From positions 1 through 27,753 of the forward strand of contig NZ_JALOAN010000031.1 in the NCBI RefSeq assembly GCF_023228785.1: 27,753 nucleotides of DNA. The letters are read 5' to 3'. The notes under the pieces are model-generated. The model was not told where the DNA came from, did no database searches, and saw only the letters and a list, made by a program, of their open reading frames with translations. This document shows positions 16,010-24,118 of the stretch, piece by piece (position 1 is the first letter of the stretch; every line of letters starts with the position of its first letter). The translations under genes were made by a program, and so were the position numbers. The stretch is from Sulfurimonas sp. (GTDB lineage Bacteria; Campylobacterota; Campylobacteria; Campylobacterales; Sulfurimonadaceae).

Positions 16010-16679
16010 AATATCTACCAATATTTTCAATAAGTTCTTTTTGTAACTCTTTAAAATTTAAAGCTATAGGGAATTTTTCATCAAGATAAACTATTTCATC
16101 GTCATCTTTTTCTTGCATATTTTCTATAAACCTTATTAGTTCTTGAGATGTTGTTATTTTTTTTACTTCCATACAAAGATATAAAATTTCATCAAGAGAT
16201 AATATTTTAGATTTTATTATTTCATTTAGATCATAAATATCTCTAGATTTTATTCTGTTTAAAAGTGCTATCAGTTTTAACTTAGAAATGCTTTTTAAAT
16301 CAAGCATTTTTATACTTGTCGGCTCATACCTTTGAAGCATAGCTTTATCTATAATACTTTTCATAATATTTGTAGATGCAGCAAAAAACTCAACTTTTAC
16401 ATCATCTAATAAAAACTTCAACATATATTCACTTGGATTTAATCCATTGATTCTTAATGCACTTTCATATATGTCTTTTTGTTTTACTGCACCTAGAGAT
16501 AACATAGCACTTTCAATCTCTTTATATGGAAGTTTTTTTGGAGATACAATATCTACATCTTCAGATATTCTATGACATAAATAATACGCTAAAGCAGTTC
16601 CGCCAATAAAGTAAAGTTCTCTCTCAAAAAGAGCAGTACTTGCTAGTTTAGTTAGTGCTTTTTTTACTGCTAATGTCAT
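15990..16679 (-). CDS. AbiEii-like nucleotidyltransferase toxin
   Basis: A 229-residue nucleotidyltransferase of the AbiEii / type IV toxin group; characterised members transfer nucleotides to tRNA and stop growth. The motifs are intact: FIGGTALAYYLCHRISEDVDIV (24-45) gives the GG(S/T)-x-DxD nucleotidyltransferase core with Asp41 and Asp43, VEFF at 96-99 gives the third acid (Glu97), and KLKLIALLNRIKSRDIYDL (133-151) is the conserved helix with Arg146-Asp147. The start ATG at 16677-16679 has a GAGG ribosome site inside the partner gene, which it overlaps by 32 bases. Codon use is AT-rich and GATC-poor compared with flanking genes, consistent with a mobile toxin-antitoxin cassette. Confidence 0.86.
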   Translation of the reverse strand: MTLAVKKALTKLASTALFERELYFIGGTALAYYLCHRISEDVDIVSPKKLPYKEIESAMLSLGAVKQKDIYESALRINGLNPSEYMLKFLLDDVKVEFFAASTNIMKSIIDKAMLQRYEPTSIKMLDLKSISKLKLIALLNRIKSRDIYDLNEIIKSKILSLDEILYLCMEVKKITTSQELIRFIENMQEKDDDEIVYLDEKFPIALNFKELQKELIENIGRYFTNNSL

Positions 16680-17211
16680 CTATATAACCTCGTAATATTT
16701 TATATGAAGCATCTCTGTCATATCTGCCATTTAGTTTTAATTCTAATCCATTTAGATTTATAAAACCATCTTTATACATCTCTTTATACATTAAAATTAG
16801 CTCCATTTTCACCCTTTGTATTCCAAACATTAAGCATAACTCATAAATATCTTCTTTATCCATCGCAGATAGTGTTCTTCTTATAATTGTTGTTATCTTT
16901 TGGTAAGAGGGTTTTGAGCTTTGCCATATCTCTTTTGAGTTAAATCTTTTAGGGTCATATAGAGCTACTTTTTCATTATCATAATACTCATAAGGCTTAG
17001 CATTTGTTAGTAAAAAACTATCGCTAGCTTCTGGAATAAGCTTTCTATAAAACTTACCTCTCTTGGTTTGTGCTATTAAATGAGGAGATCTATGTACTGA
17101 TTTTTGCATACTTATAGTTGATATATCAAGATTTTCAAATATTTCATATCCAAACTCTTTATTAAAAGGTAGAGTATTTATTATCTCTCTAACACTTTTT
17201 ATATCACTCAT
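16648..17211 (-). CDS. probable antitoxin / transcription regulator partner of the AbiEii-like toxin
   Basis: A 187-residue basic protein encoded directly upstream of, and overlapping, the toxin gene; this is the position of the antitoxin in AbiE pairs. I do not recognise a clear family match. The N-terminal segment (about 5-60: VREIINTLPFNKEFGYEIFENLDIST..., then LIAQTKRGKFYRK) could form a winged helix like that of AbiEi regulators, with TKRGKFYRK as the wing. The remainder is helical and positively charged. The palindrome covering its promoter supports autorepression by the encoded protein. A GAGGAG ribosome site lies five bases before the ATG. The antitoxin role is inferred from position and operator and is not proven by motifs. 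Confidence 0.7.
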   Translation of the reverse strand: MSDIKSVREIINTLPFNKEFGYEIFENLDISTISMQKSVHRSPHLIAQTKRGKFYRKLIPEASDSFLLTNAKPYEYYDNEKVALYDPKRFNSKEIWQSSKPSYQKITTIIRRTLSAMDKEDIYELCLMFGIQRVKMELILMYKEMYKDGFINLNGLELKLNGRYDRDASYKILRGYIDDISSKKSTN

Positions 17212-17229
17212 AAAAACTCCTCTTATTTA

Positions 17230-17265
17230 TTGTCACAATATACCATAATTAGTATGTTGTGTCAA
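17230..17265. promoter_or_regulatory. 14-base inverted repeat, probable autorepression operator
   Basis: Arms TTGTCACAATATAC (17230-17243) and GTATGTTGTGTCAA (17252-17265) match in 12 of 14 positions when one is reverse-complemented, with an eight-base spacer. It exactly covers the -35 and -10 of the reverse-strand toxin-antitoxin promoter, so a dimer bound here would block RNA polymerase. Confidence 0.65.
17237..17265 (-). promoter_or_regulatory. near-consensus sigma-70 promoter of the toxin-antitoxin pair
   Basis: On the reverse strand: TTGACA (17260-17265), exactly 17 bases, then TATATT (17237-17242). A clear -35 is unusual in this genome's promoters. The transcript should begin near 17230, about 19 bases before the antitoxin ATG. 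Confidence 0.7.
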
Positions 17266-17306
17266 TTATTTAAATTTGCATTTAACCATAAATAAGCTCT
17301 AGTTGC

Positions 17307-17312
17307 TATAAT
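17307..17312 (+). promoter_or_regulatory. -10 box of sbcDC
   Basis: TATAAT, giving a leader of about 21 bases before the TTG start at 17340. Confidence 0.5.
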
Positions 17313-17339
17313 AATATCTATATAAAAAATGGGGACAGA

Positions 17340-18515
17340 TTGAAAATACTTCATACATCGGATTGGCATTTAGGGCAGAGTTTTATGGGTAAGAGTCGCT
17401 TGGATGAGCATGAGGCTTTTTTGAAGTGGCTTTTGCAAACTATAGAGCAAGAAAGCATTGACACTCTCATAGTTGCAGGCGATATTTTTGATACTGCTAC
17501 CCCTCCAAACTATGCGCTAGAGATCTACTACAACTTCTTAACTAAGATCTCCTCAATATGCAAAAACATCATCATAACAGCTGGAAACCATGACTCTGTA
17601 GCTACTCTAAAAGCTCCAAAGCAACTGCTTCGTGCTTTAAATGTTCATGTCATAACATCTGGCGATGAAGATGAGGATGAAGTTATTGCTCTTTATGATG
17701 ATAAAGAGCTACAAGGAATTGTCTGTGCAGTTCCTTTTTTGCGAGATTTCGTAGTTCGCAGATCTCAAAGTGCCCAGACTATGAGTGACAAAGAGTCAGC
17801 ACTCTCTCTTGGCATAAAAGAACATTATAAAAGTGTCTATGAAAAAGCAAAAGAGATCTCAAAAGATGTTCCCATCATCGCTACTGGGCATCTAACTACC
17901 TTAGGATCTAAAACAAGTGAGTCTGAGCGAGAGATCTACATAGGCGGAACTTTGGATCTAGACAGCCAGTTTTTTAAAGATTTCGACTATGTAGCACTTG
18001 GACATCTTCATATAAACCAGAGAGTCGGATCCGAGAGAGTTCGTTATAGTGGATCTCCAATACCACTTAGTTTTAGTGAGTCAAACTCGCAAAAAAAAGT
18101 AAATATTGTAGAGTTTGTTAGTGGCGAAGTAGAAGTCACAGAGCTTGATATTCCACTATTTAGAAAACTGCTTGTTATTCGCGGAGATACTAGATCTGTA
18201 ATAAAAGAGCTTGAGAGCATAACAAATAAAGAGACATGGATCGAGATCCATATAAAAGATGAAAACCCTTTTCATGCGAATGAGAGCATCAGAACAAGAG
18301 CAAAAGAGCTAGATCTAACACTTTTAGCTGTAAAGATTGACAAAGAACAAACACTTTTTACTGCCAACACTTTTAACGCTATAAGCCTTGATGAGTTAAA
18401 CCCTCTTGAGGTTTTTAAGCAGAGAGTTGAGTTAGAAGCTTTAGAAGATGAAGAACTAGCAAAAGATCTACTCGTAAAGTTTAAAGAAATTGTAAGTGAG
18501 GTAGAAGACAGATGA
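17340..18515 (+). CDS. sbcD: exonuclease SbcCD subunit D (Mre11-type nuclease)
   Basis: The manganese-dependent nuclease subunit of SbcCD, which cuts DNA hairpins and processes double-strand ends with SbcC. The 391 residues carry the Mre11 phosphoesterase motifs: DWHLG (8-12), GDIFD (47-51), GNHD (82-85) and, later, ATGHLT and ALGHLHINQ with metal-binding histidines, then YSGSPIPLSFSE. The start is TTG at 17340, with a GGGGA ribosome site five bases before. This is the only start that keeps the N-terminal MKILHTSDWHLG motif, because no in-frame ATG lies nearby. The stop overlaps the sbcC ATG by four bases (ATGA), so the two are coupled. Length is normal. Confidence 0.96.
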   Translation: MKILHTSDWHLGQSFMGKSRLDEHEAFLKWLLQTIEQESIDTLIVAGDIFDTATPPNYALEIYYNFLTKISSICKNIIITAGNHDSVATLKAPKQLLRALNVHVITSGDEDEDEVIALYDDKELQGIVCAVPFLRDFVVRRSQSAQTMSDKESALSLGIKEHYKSVYEKAKEISKDVPIIATGHLTTLGSKTSESEREIYIGGTLDLDSQFFKDFDYVALGHLHINQRVGSERVRYSGSPIPLSFSESNSQKKVNIVEFVSGEVEVTELDIPLFRKLLVIRGDTRSVIKELESITNKETWIEIHIKDENPFHANESIRTRAKELDLTLLAVKIDKEQTLFTANTFNAISLDELNPLEVFKQRVELEALEDEELAKDLLVKFKEIVSEVEDR

Positions 18516-21500
18516 AGATTCTCTCACTAAAAGCTCTAAACATAAACTCGCTTCTTGGCAGAACAGAAGTGGACTTTTTAGATCTCACTAAAGACAGTGC
18601 TCTTTTTGCCATCACAGGACCAACTGGATCTGGAAAAAGTACACTTCTTGACATTATCTCTTGTGCTCTTTATGGTCGAACTTCAAGACTTAAAAATCCA
18701 AATGACTTGATGTCAAGACACTCCGCTGAGGCCTATTGTGAAGTGGAATTTGAGATCAAAAACAAGAGGTATAGATCTTCATGGACACAAAAAAGAGCAC
18801 ATAAAAAGCACGATGGAAAGTTTCAAACTGCAAAGATGGAGCTAGTAGATCTGGGCACTGACAAAGTTTTAGATCTAAAGTCAAAAGATGTAGCTAAAAA
18901 AGTAGAAGAGCTCTCAGGTTTAGACTTTGGGCGTTTTACTCAGTCTATGTTACTAGCTCAAGGTGGATTTGATGCCTTTTTAAAAGCAGATGAAAAAGAG
19001 CGTTCAGAGCTTTTAGAGAAGATTACAGGTACACAGATCTATGCGGACATTTCTATAGCTGTCTTTGATAAGCACCGAGACTTAAAGCAAGAGATGGAGT
19101 CAGATCAGAAGATCTTAGAATCCATAGAACTCTTAAGTGAAGAAGAAGTTCTTAAAAAACAAAAAGAGCTTGAGCAAAACACAAAAGAGAAGCAAAAAAC
19201 AGATGAGCAACTAAAAGAGTTAGCAAGAGAGCTAAACTGGACTCAAAGGCTAGTAGAGCTTACACTTGAAGCTAAAAAACATGAAGAGGATTTTACAAGA
19301 TCTACAAAGCTAAAAGAGCAGCATAAAGAGTCGTTTTTAAAACTCTCTTTAGCAAACAAAGCACTAAATGTCTCATCAACTCACTCCTCTTTTACTCAGA
19401 TCCAAGAGAGTCTAAAGAGTGATAAAACCACCTTAGTAAAACTAAGCTCTGAACTTGTAACTTTGGATGGAACTATTGAGCAAAAATCCAAAGAGTACAC
19501 TTCTTTAGAGAAAGTCTATAAAGAAAAAACCATAGAGTTTGAGAGAGAAAAACAGAAGTTAAAACTCGCATTTGAGATCCAGACAAAAGAGTTCCAAACC
19601 AATGAGAGCAAAACTAAACTACAAGCTGTTTGCGAGGCTAAGAAAGAGAGTTTAAAAGAAGTTAGTGTAACTCTAAAGACTCTACTTTTAAAAGATGAGC
19701 AGATCCAAAATCAGATAAAGAGTAAAAAAACTTACCTTGAAGTCAACTATAGAGATGAAAAATTAAACTCAACTCTTGGGGTAATTGAGCAAAATATAGC
19801 TCTTTACAGAGATGAAGAAAAAATTCAGGAAATGAGCCTAGAAAAAACAAAACTCTTTGATAGATCTCTCTTAGAAAAAGATGAAGAGTATAAGCTTATA
19901 AAAGTAGAAGTTGATAAACTCTCTACTGCTTTAAAAGAGATAGAGCTTGAGTACAAAAGAGTTAGTAATGATGCACAAGATGCAAATATAGAGGACATTA
20001 ACAAGCATATTGCAACTCTCAATAAAGAGCGTGAAGAAAATATAGAGAGGCTAAATAGTAGATTAGTTGAGATAGAACAAACGCGCGCAAAAAAAGATGA
20101 ACTTTATCGTGAGATGGACAAAGTAAGAGATCTTATACAAGTAGAGGAGAAGTCATATTACGCTCTAAATGCAGAGATCCAAAAACATATATCTCAAAAA
20201 GAACAAGCTTTGCTAGATCTAAAAACAAACGAAGCAAAAACTCAAAAATATCTAGAAATTTTAAAATCACACTTTAAAGAGTTTGGCTTGGATCTACAAA
20301 ACATAGAAATCCAGCACAAAGAGCTTGTTAAAAGAGAAGAGATCTACGCACAAACTTTAAAAGAGTTGTCGCGTTTAGAGCTAGATCTGACAAAAAATGA
20401 GCTTAACAAAAAAGAGAGCCAAACTAGAGAGATCTCACTAATAGCAGAGATAAAAAGAGATGAAGAGAGTTTAAAAGAGCTAGATCTATCCCTAAAAGAA
20501 TTATCTTCTAAGCGTAAAAACATAGTAGATGTTACAGATCTAGAGATCTACGAAAAAGAGATAACTCTAAAATACCAAGAATTGCAAAGCAGAGTTCAAC
20601 TCTTTAAAGATAACTTGAGCGAACTTATAACACAGCAAAAAGAGCGTTTTAGTTATAAAAAAGATCTAGAAGTTAAGATTTCTGAAGATGAAAAAAGAGT
20701 AGATCTCTTAAGCTTAAAGCTCCTAGATCTATACAAAGAAAATGAGTTTAAAGATGAACAAGAGTTTTTAGATGCACAGCTTAGCAATGAGAAAAGAGCC
20801 GACTTATCTAACTTTTGTAAAAACATAGAAGATGCTTTTACACTCTCGCAAACACTAAAAGCAGAGAGTTCTAAAAAACTACAAGAGCACAAAGTGATGC
20901 CAGTAAGCAGGAGATCTAGTAAGGATCTACAAACACTGCAAGCCTTGTTAGAACAAAAAGCAAATGCACTTCAAGAGAGCATTGGAAGTGAAAAAAAAGA
21001 GTTAGAAGTAAACCAAGAAAACAGCGATAAGCATAAGAGTAGAATGGGATCACTTGCACTAAAACAAGACTCTTTTAAAGTTTGGGTAAAGTTAAATGAA
21101 CTCGTTGGATCTGCTGATGGTACAAAGTTTAAAAAGTTCGCACAAGGCATTACTCTAGAGCAACTTATAAACTTAGCGAACAAGCATCTTGAGATCCTAA
21201 GCTCACGTTACACACTAACAAGAAATGACGACAAACTACTAGATCTAGAGGTTATAGATGCTTATCAGGGTAACGCCATCCGCCCTGTTAGTACCCTGTC
21301 TGGCGGAGAGAGCTTCATAGTAAGCTTAGCCCTAGCCCTCGGACTCTCAGAACTAGCAAGCCAAAAAATAGCCATAGACTCACTCTTTTTAGATGAGGGT
21401 TTTGGAACACTAGATGAAGAGAGCTTAGAGACTGCACTAAACGCTCTAAATCTTCTACAAAGTGGCGGAAAAATGGTCGGAGTCATCTCTCATGTAGAAG

Positions 21501-21577
21501 CTTTAAAAGAGCGGATACCTTTGCAGATCAAGATTATCCCAAATGGAGATGGGACTAGTTTTGTACAAATTGCTTAA
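18512..21577 (+). CDS. sbcC: exonuclease SbcCD subunit C (Rad50-like ATPase)
   Basis: An SMC-like ATPase that partners SbcD in DNA end processing. The 1021 residues have the expected order: N-terminal Walker A GPTGSGKST (36-44), Q-loop FTQSMLLAQGGFDAFL, a very long coiled coil (about 190-890), and a C-terminal half-ATPase with signature LSGGESF and Walker B SLFLDEGFGTLD followed by the D-loop and HVEAL. The length is normal for the family. Only four cysteines exist in the protein and none forms a CxxC, so the zinc hook seen at the coiled-coil tip in many SbcC/Rad50 proteins is absent. The tip may dimerise another way. GATC is very frequent in this gene (34 by my count). Cotranscribed with sbcD. 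Confidence 0.95.
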   Translation: MKILSLKALNINSLLGRTEVDFLDLTKDSALFAITGPTGSGKSTLLDIISCALYGRTSRLKNPNDLMSRHSAEAYCEVEFEIKNKRYRSSWTQKRAHKKHDGKFQTAKMELVDLGTDKVLDLKSKDVAKKVEELSGLDFGRFTQSMLLAQGGFDAFLKADEKERSELLEKITGTQIYADISIAVFDKHRDLKQEMESDQKILESIELLSEEEVLKKQKELEQNTKEKQKTDEQLKELARELNWTQRLVELTLEAKKHEEDFTRSTKLKEQHKESFLKLSLANKALNVSSTHSSFTQIQESLKSDKTTLVKLSSELVTLDGTIEQKSKEYTSLEKVYKEKTIEFEREKQKLKLAFEIQTKEFQTNESKTKLQAVCEAKKESLKEVSVTLKTLLLKDEQIQNQIKSKKTYLEVNYRDEKLNSTLGVIEQNIALYRDEEKIQEMSLEKTKLFDRSLLEKDEEYKLIKVEVDKLSTALKEIELEYKRVSNDAQDANIEDINKHIATLNKEREENIERLNSRLVEIEQTRAKKDELYREMDKVRDLIQVEEKSYYALNAEIQKHISQKEQALLDLKTNEAKTQKYLEILKSHFKEFGLDLQNIEIQHKELVKREEIYAQTLKELSRLELDLTKNELNKKESQTREISLIAEIKRDEESLKELDLSLKELSSKRKNIVDVTDLEIYEKEITLKYQELQSRVQLFKDNLSELITQQKERFSYKKDLEVKISEDEKRVDLLSLKLLDLYKENEFKDEQEFLDAQLSNEKRADLSNFCKNIEDAFTLSQTLKAESSKKLQEHKVMPVSRRSSKDLQTLQALLEQKANALQESIGSEKKELEVNQENSDKHKSRMGSLALKQDSFKVWVKLNELVGSADGTKFKKFAQGITLEQLINLANKHLEILSSRYTLTRNDDKLLDLEVIDAYQGNAIRPVSTLSGGESFIVSLALALGLSELASQKIAIDSLFLDEGFGTLDEESLETALNALNLLQSGGKMVGVISHVEALKERIPLQIKIIPNGDGTSFVQIA

Positions 21578-21604
21578 GAGTTATTATTCCAAAAAATAGC
21601 TCTT
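21576..21604. terminator. possible bidirectional terminator between sbcC and the HD-GYP gene
   Basis: AAGAGTTATT and AATAGCTCTT pair over ten positions including one G-U wobble, with a nine-base loop. It covers both stop codons of the convergent genes. Neither side has a strong T-run, so efficiency is uncertain. Confidence 0.4.
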
Positions 21605-22897
21605 TATCAAACTCTCAAGCTCTTCTTTTAGTTCTTCTTTTTGCTTTAGCCTTGTCTCTTTATATAGCGTGTTAGATATTTTTACAAAACCCTCTAGTAG
21701 CTCTCCATCGAAATGGCTGTTGTGTCCCTCTTTTAAGATCTCTATGCTTTTTTCATAACTAAAAGGTTCTTTATATGGTCGCTTTGAAGTTAGAGCATCG
21801 AAGACATCTACTATGGCAAATATTCTTGCTGTTAGTGGGATCTCTTTGCCTTTTGTCTTGTTTGGGTAGCCGCTGCCATCATATTTTTCGTGATGATTAA
21901 AAATCACCTCTTTTGCATCTTCTAGCCAACTATCATCCTTTACAAGCTCAACTCCTTTAACAACATGACTTCTCATTATCTCAAACTCTTCTTCATCTAG
22001 TTTTCCGTTTTTTAGAAGGATGCTGTCAGATATCCCGATCTTTCCAACATCGTGTAAAAAAGCTCCTTTTATTAAAACTTTTATGCTTTTTTTATCTAGA
22101 TCTATGCTTTGCGCAAACTTGATCCCATAGAGAGTTACTCTGTAGTTATGCTCATTTGTATCACTATCCCTAAGTGCAATGGCATTTCCTAGGGTATTGA
22201 TTGTCATAATATTACTACTTATTAACTCTAGTCTGTGCTTATTTAGCTTTTTATATGCGAAATATATAAGCGGAAAGATTAAAAGGGAGAAAATAACTAT
22301 GGTTAAAAATACAGTAACAATAGTTGTAAATATATTTTGCTTCAATCTTGCAACAATCGCTGGTTCTATATAAGATACAGCTTCAATATGTCCTAGTAGT
22401 TTGTTTGACTTGTAGATAGGATATGAGATCTGCATAAAATGATAGTTATCTAAAATTTTAAAATATTTATAATTCATTTTTTTAGATCTTAGTAAATAGT
22501 GTTCAATTCTCTCGTTATCTGAGTGAAGAACTTCTATCTTATCTGCGAATCTTTCTTCATCAGAAGTTAACTCTAAAAATTTTTCTTTTTTCTCATCAAA
22601 TATTGCAATCATTATAAGTCCAACGTCATTCATTATGACTCTAATATCTTCTTGGAGTACTTTTGCTCTTGAGATCTCTTTATTAGTCTCATGTTTATCA
22701 AATCTTTTATCTACATTTATTTTAATCTCTTGTGCTATGGATGTGTAAAAAGTGTATTGTAAAAAATTTACTATGGCTATAGTGCTTATTATGCTGATAA
22801 ATATAAGGGCGAAGATAGCTCTTTTAAAAAAAGAACTTACGATGTTATTGTTATTTATCTCTATTATTGATTTAATTTTATTTTGAAGCTTATTCAT
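21584..22897 (-). CDS. membrane HD-GYP cyclic-di-GMP phosphodiesterase
   Basis: A 437-residue inner-membrane signalling protein. The first helix (about 27-49) and a second (about 190-214) enclose a periplasmic sensor region (about 50-189) of possible Cache/dCACHE type. The cytosolic C-terminal half is an HD-GYP domain with all motifs: His250, HDVGKIGI (282-289), His311, and HHEKYDGSGYP (335-345), then DVFDALTSKRPYK (364-376). This full set suggests active hydrolysis of cyclic-di-GMP to GMP. It overlaps the upstream HD-GYP gene by eight bases, so the two are an operon. The C-terminus is a short Glu/Lys-rich helix. Confidence 0.92.
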   Translation of the reverse strand: MNKLQNKIKSIIEINNNNIVSSFFKRAIFALIFISIISTIAIVNFLQYTFYTSIAQEIKINVDKRFDKHETNKEISRAKVLQEDIRVIMNDVGLIMIAIFDEKKEKFLELTSDEERFADKIEVLHSDNERIEHYLLRSKKMNYKYFKILDNYHFMQISYPIYKSNKLLGHIEAVSYIEPAIVARLKQNIFTTIVTVFLTIVIFSLLIFPLIYFAYKKLNKHRLELISSNIMTINTLGNAIALRDSDTNEHNYRVTLYGIKFAQSIDLDKKSIKVLIKGAFLHDVGKIGISDSILLKNGKLDEEEFEIMRSHVVKGVELVKDDSWLEDAKEVIFNHHEKYDGSGYPNKTKGKEIPLTARIFAIVDVFDALTSKRPYKEPFSYEKSIEILKEGHNSHFDGELLEGFVKISNTLYKETRLKQKEELKEELESLIKSYFLE

Positions 22898-23888
22898 GCA
22901 ACATCTTTATAAAAGTGTTTACAATTTTCATATCTAAATGTTGGTGCATATGCGTTTTCATTAGGTAGATAGCATCGTAAGAGTTCATTGCTTCTTTATA
23001 AGATCGCCTTGTTGTTAATGCATCAAATACATCGCACACTGCTATGATTCGTGGAAAAAGCGTTATCTCCTCGCCTTTAAGTCCATCTGGATAACCCATA
23101 CCGTCAAGTTTTTCATGATGATGTCGAATACCGTCCAATATATTTTTATCCTTTATTCCTATCTTAATAGCCGTTTCATAACCAAGAGATGGATGTTTTT
23201 TCATCTGTAAAAACTCAAACTGATCGAGTAAACCATTTTTGTTGAGTATCTCGTGATTTATACTACTTTTACCAAGATCATGAAGCAGTGCGGAACTCCC
23301 TAGCGTATTTAGTTTTTCTTCACTGAGTCCTAGTTGTGAGCCAAGGCAGAGTGAATATATGCTGACATTGAGTGAATGTGTATGAGTGTAGTAATCATAC
23401 TCAATGATTTTGATAAAGGATTTTATAGCTTTATCATCACGGATAATACTTTGTAAAATCGGTTCGACTATGTTCTTTGAGCGTTGTGCATTTTCTAGTG
23501 CTTCTGGGTTTTCATAGAGTGAGTTTGTTAGTTCTGCGGTGGAGGTGTAGATAATATCTCTTTTATCATCTAGCGAAAGATCACTGCTCTCAACCGTATC
23601 TTGAAGCCTTTTTTCTATAAAAGATTCATATTTGCTCTTTTGTTCTTTATAGACATAGAGCCTTTCAATCTCCATTAAAGTATTTTTATCTACTTTATCA
23701 ACTATAGTATTGCTTTGTAGAAAAAGTGACATATGTGTTGTATGGTCATTAATATAGAGATCAAATTTTAGTTTATCTCCAACATAAATGAGGCGTTTAT
23801 CAATGATCGAATAAGAAGATAGTGGATCGCTTTTTTTATCAGCATAGATTGATTTTATATTAGTTTGAACTATTTTTTTATATTTCAC
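22890..23888 (-). CDS. soluble HD-GYP cyclic-di-GMP phosphodiesterase
   Basis: A 332-residue cytosolic protein. The N-terminal part (1-100) resembles the DUF3391-type domain often found before HD-GYP domains (IDKRLIYVGDKLKFDLYI), then a helical linker. The HD-GYP domain spans about 150-330 with HDLGKSSI (203-210), HHHEKLDGMGYP (256-267), DVFDALTTRRSYK and the preceding THTHSLNVSIYS helix. All key metal ligands are visible. The start is GTG at 23886-23888, since the next in-frame ATG (residue 53) would remove part of the N-terminal domain; the ribosome site before the GTG is weak. First gene of the two-gene operon. Confidence 0.9.
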   Translation of the reverse strand: MKYKKIVQTNIKSIYADKKSDPLSSYSIIDKRLIYVGDKLKFDLYINDHTTHMSLFLQSNTIVDKVDKNTLMEIERLYVYKEQKSKYESFIEKRLQDTVESSDLSLDDKRDIIYTSTAELTNSLYENPEALENAQRSKNIVEPILQSIIRDDKAIKSFIKIIEYDYYTHTHSLNVSIYSLCLGSQLGLSEEKLNTLGSSALLHDLGKSSINHEILNKNGLLDQFEFLQMKKHPSLGYETAIKIGIKDKNILDGIRHHHEKLDGMGYPDGLKGEEITLFPRIIAVCDVFDALTTRRSYKEAMNSYDAIYLMKTHMHQHLDMKIVNTFIKMLHE

Positions 23889-23998
23889 AATTTTGCCAAT
23901 TTATTTTCTGATTAATTTACTCAATTTTCGCACATAAATTCGACCGAACTTATAAACTTAAATTGAACACTAGAATTTTTAAATTATATCTATTATGC

Positions 23999-24027
23999 AA
24001 TGAAGAGTATATTAAAAACTCTTCATT
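23999..24027. other. isolated 10-base-pair hairpin in a divergent intergenic region
   Basis: AATGAAGAGT and ACTCTTCATT are perfect complements around a nine-base loop. The 230-base gap between the divergent HD-GYP and dGTPase genes has no gene end, so this is not an ordinary terminator. It could be the end of a small RNA or a regulator site. A reverse-strand TATAAT at 23983-23988 could start the HD-GYP transcript. Nothing else is seen in the gap. Confidence 0.45.
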
Positions 24028-24087
24028 TAAAGTGTTGAGAAAGAAATATCAAAAATTATTTTATGTATGGATTTAGAAGTAAAAATG

Positions 24088-24093
24088 TATAAT
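24088..24093 (+). promoter_or_regulatory. -10 box of the dGTPase gene
   Basis: TATAAT, with an AAAGG ribosome site (24107-24111) seven bases before the ATG at 24119. Confidence 0.5.
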
Positions 24094-24118
24094 CAAAGGA
24101 TTTAAAAAAGGTAAGTAG

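Noticed and set aside
15993..16053. Nested inverted repeats at the glycosylase/toxin convergent ends
   Set aside because: The inner stem is all A/T and the outer one has a 43-base loop; no T-run follows, so I do not call a terminator.
17329..17343. Four-codon open frame (ATG GGG ACA GAT TGA) over the sbcD start
   Set aside because: It may be a leader, but it is too short to support; the GGGGA inside it serves as the ribosome site.
18512..21577. Many repeated AGATCT hexamers that could look like a repeat array
   Set aside because: They fall at irregular spacing in coding sequence and follow codon use; this is not a CRISPR or tandem repeat.
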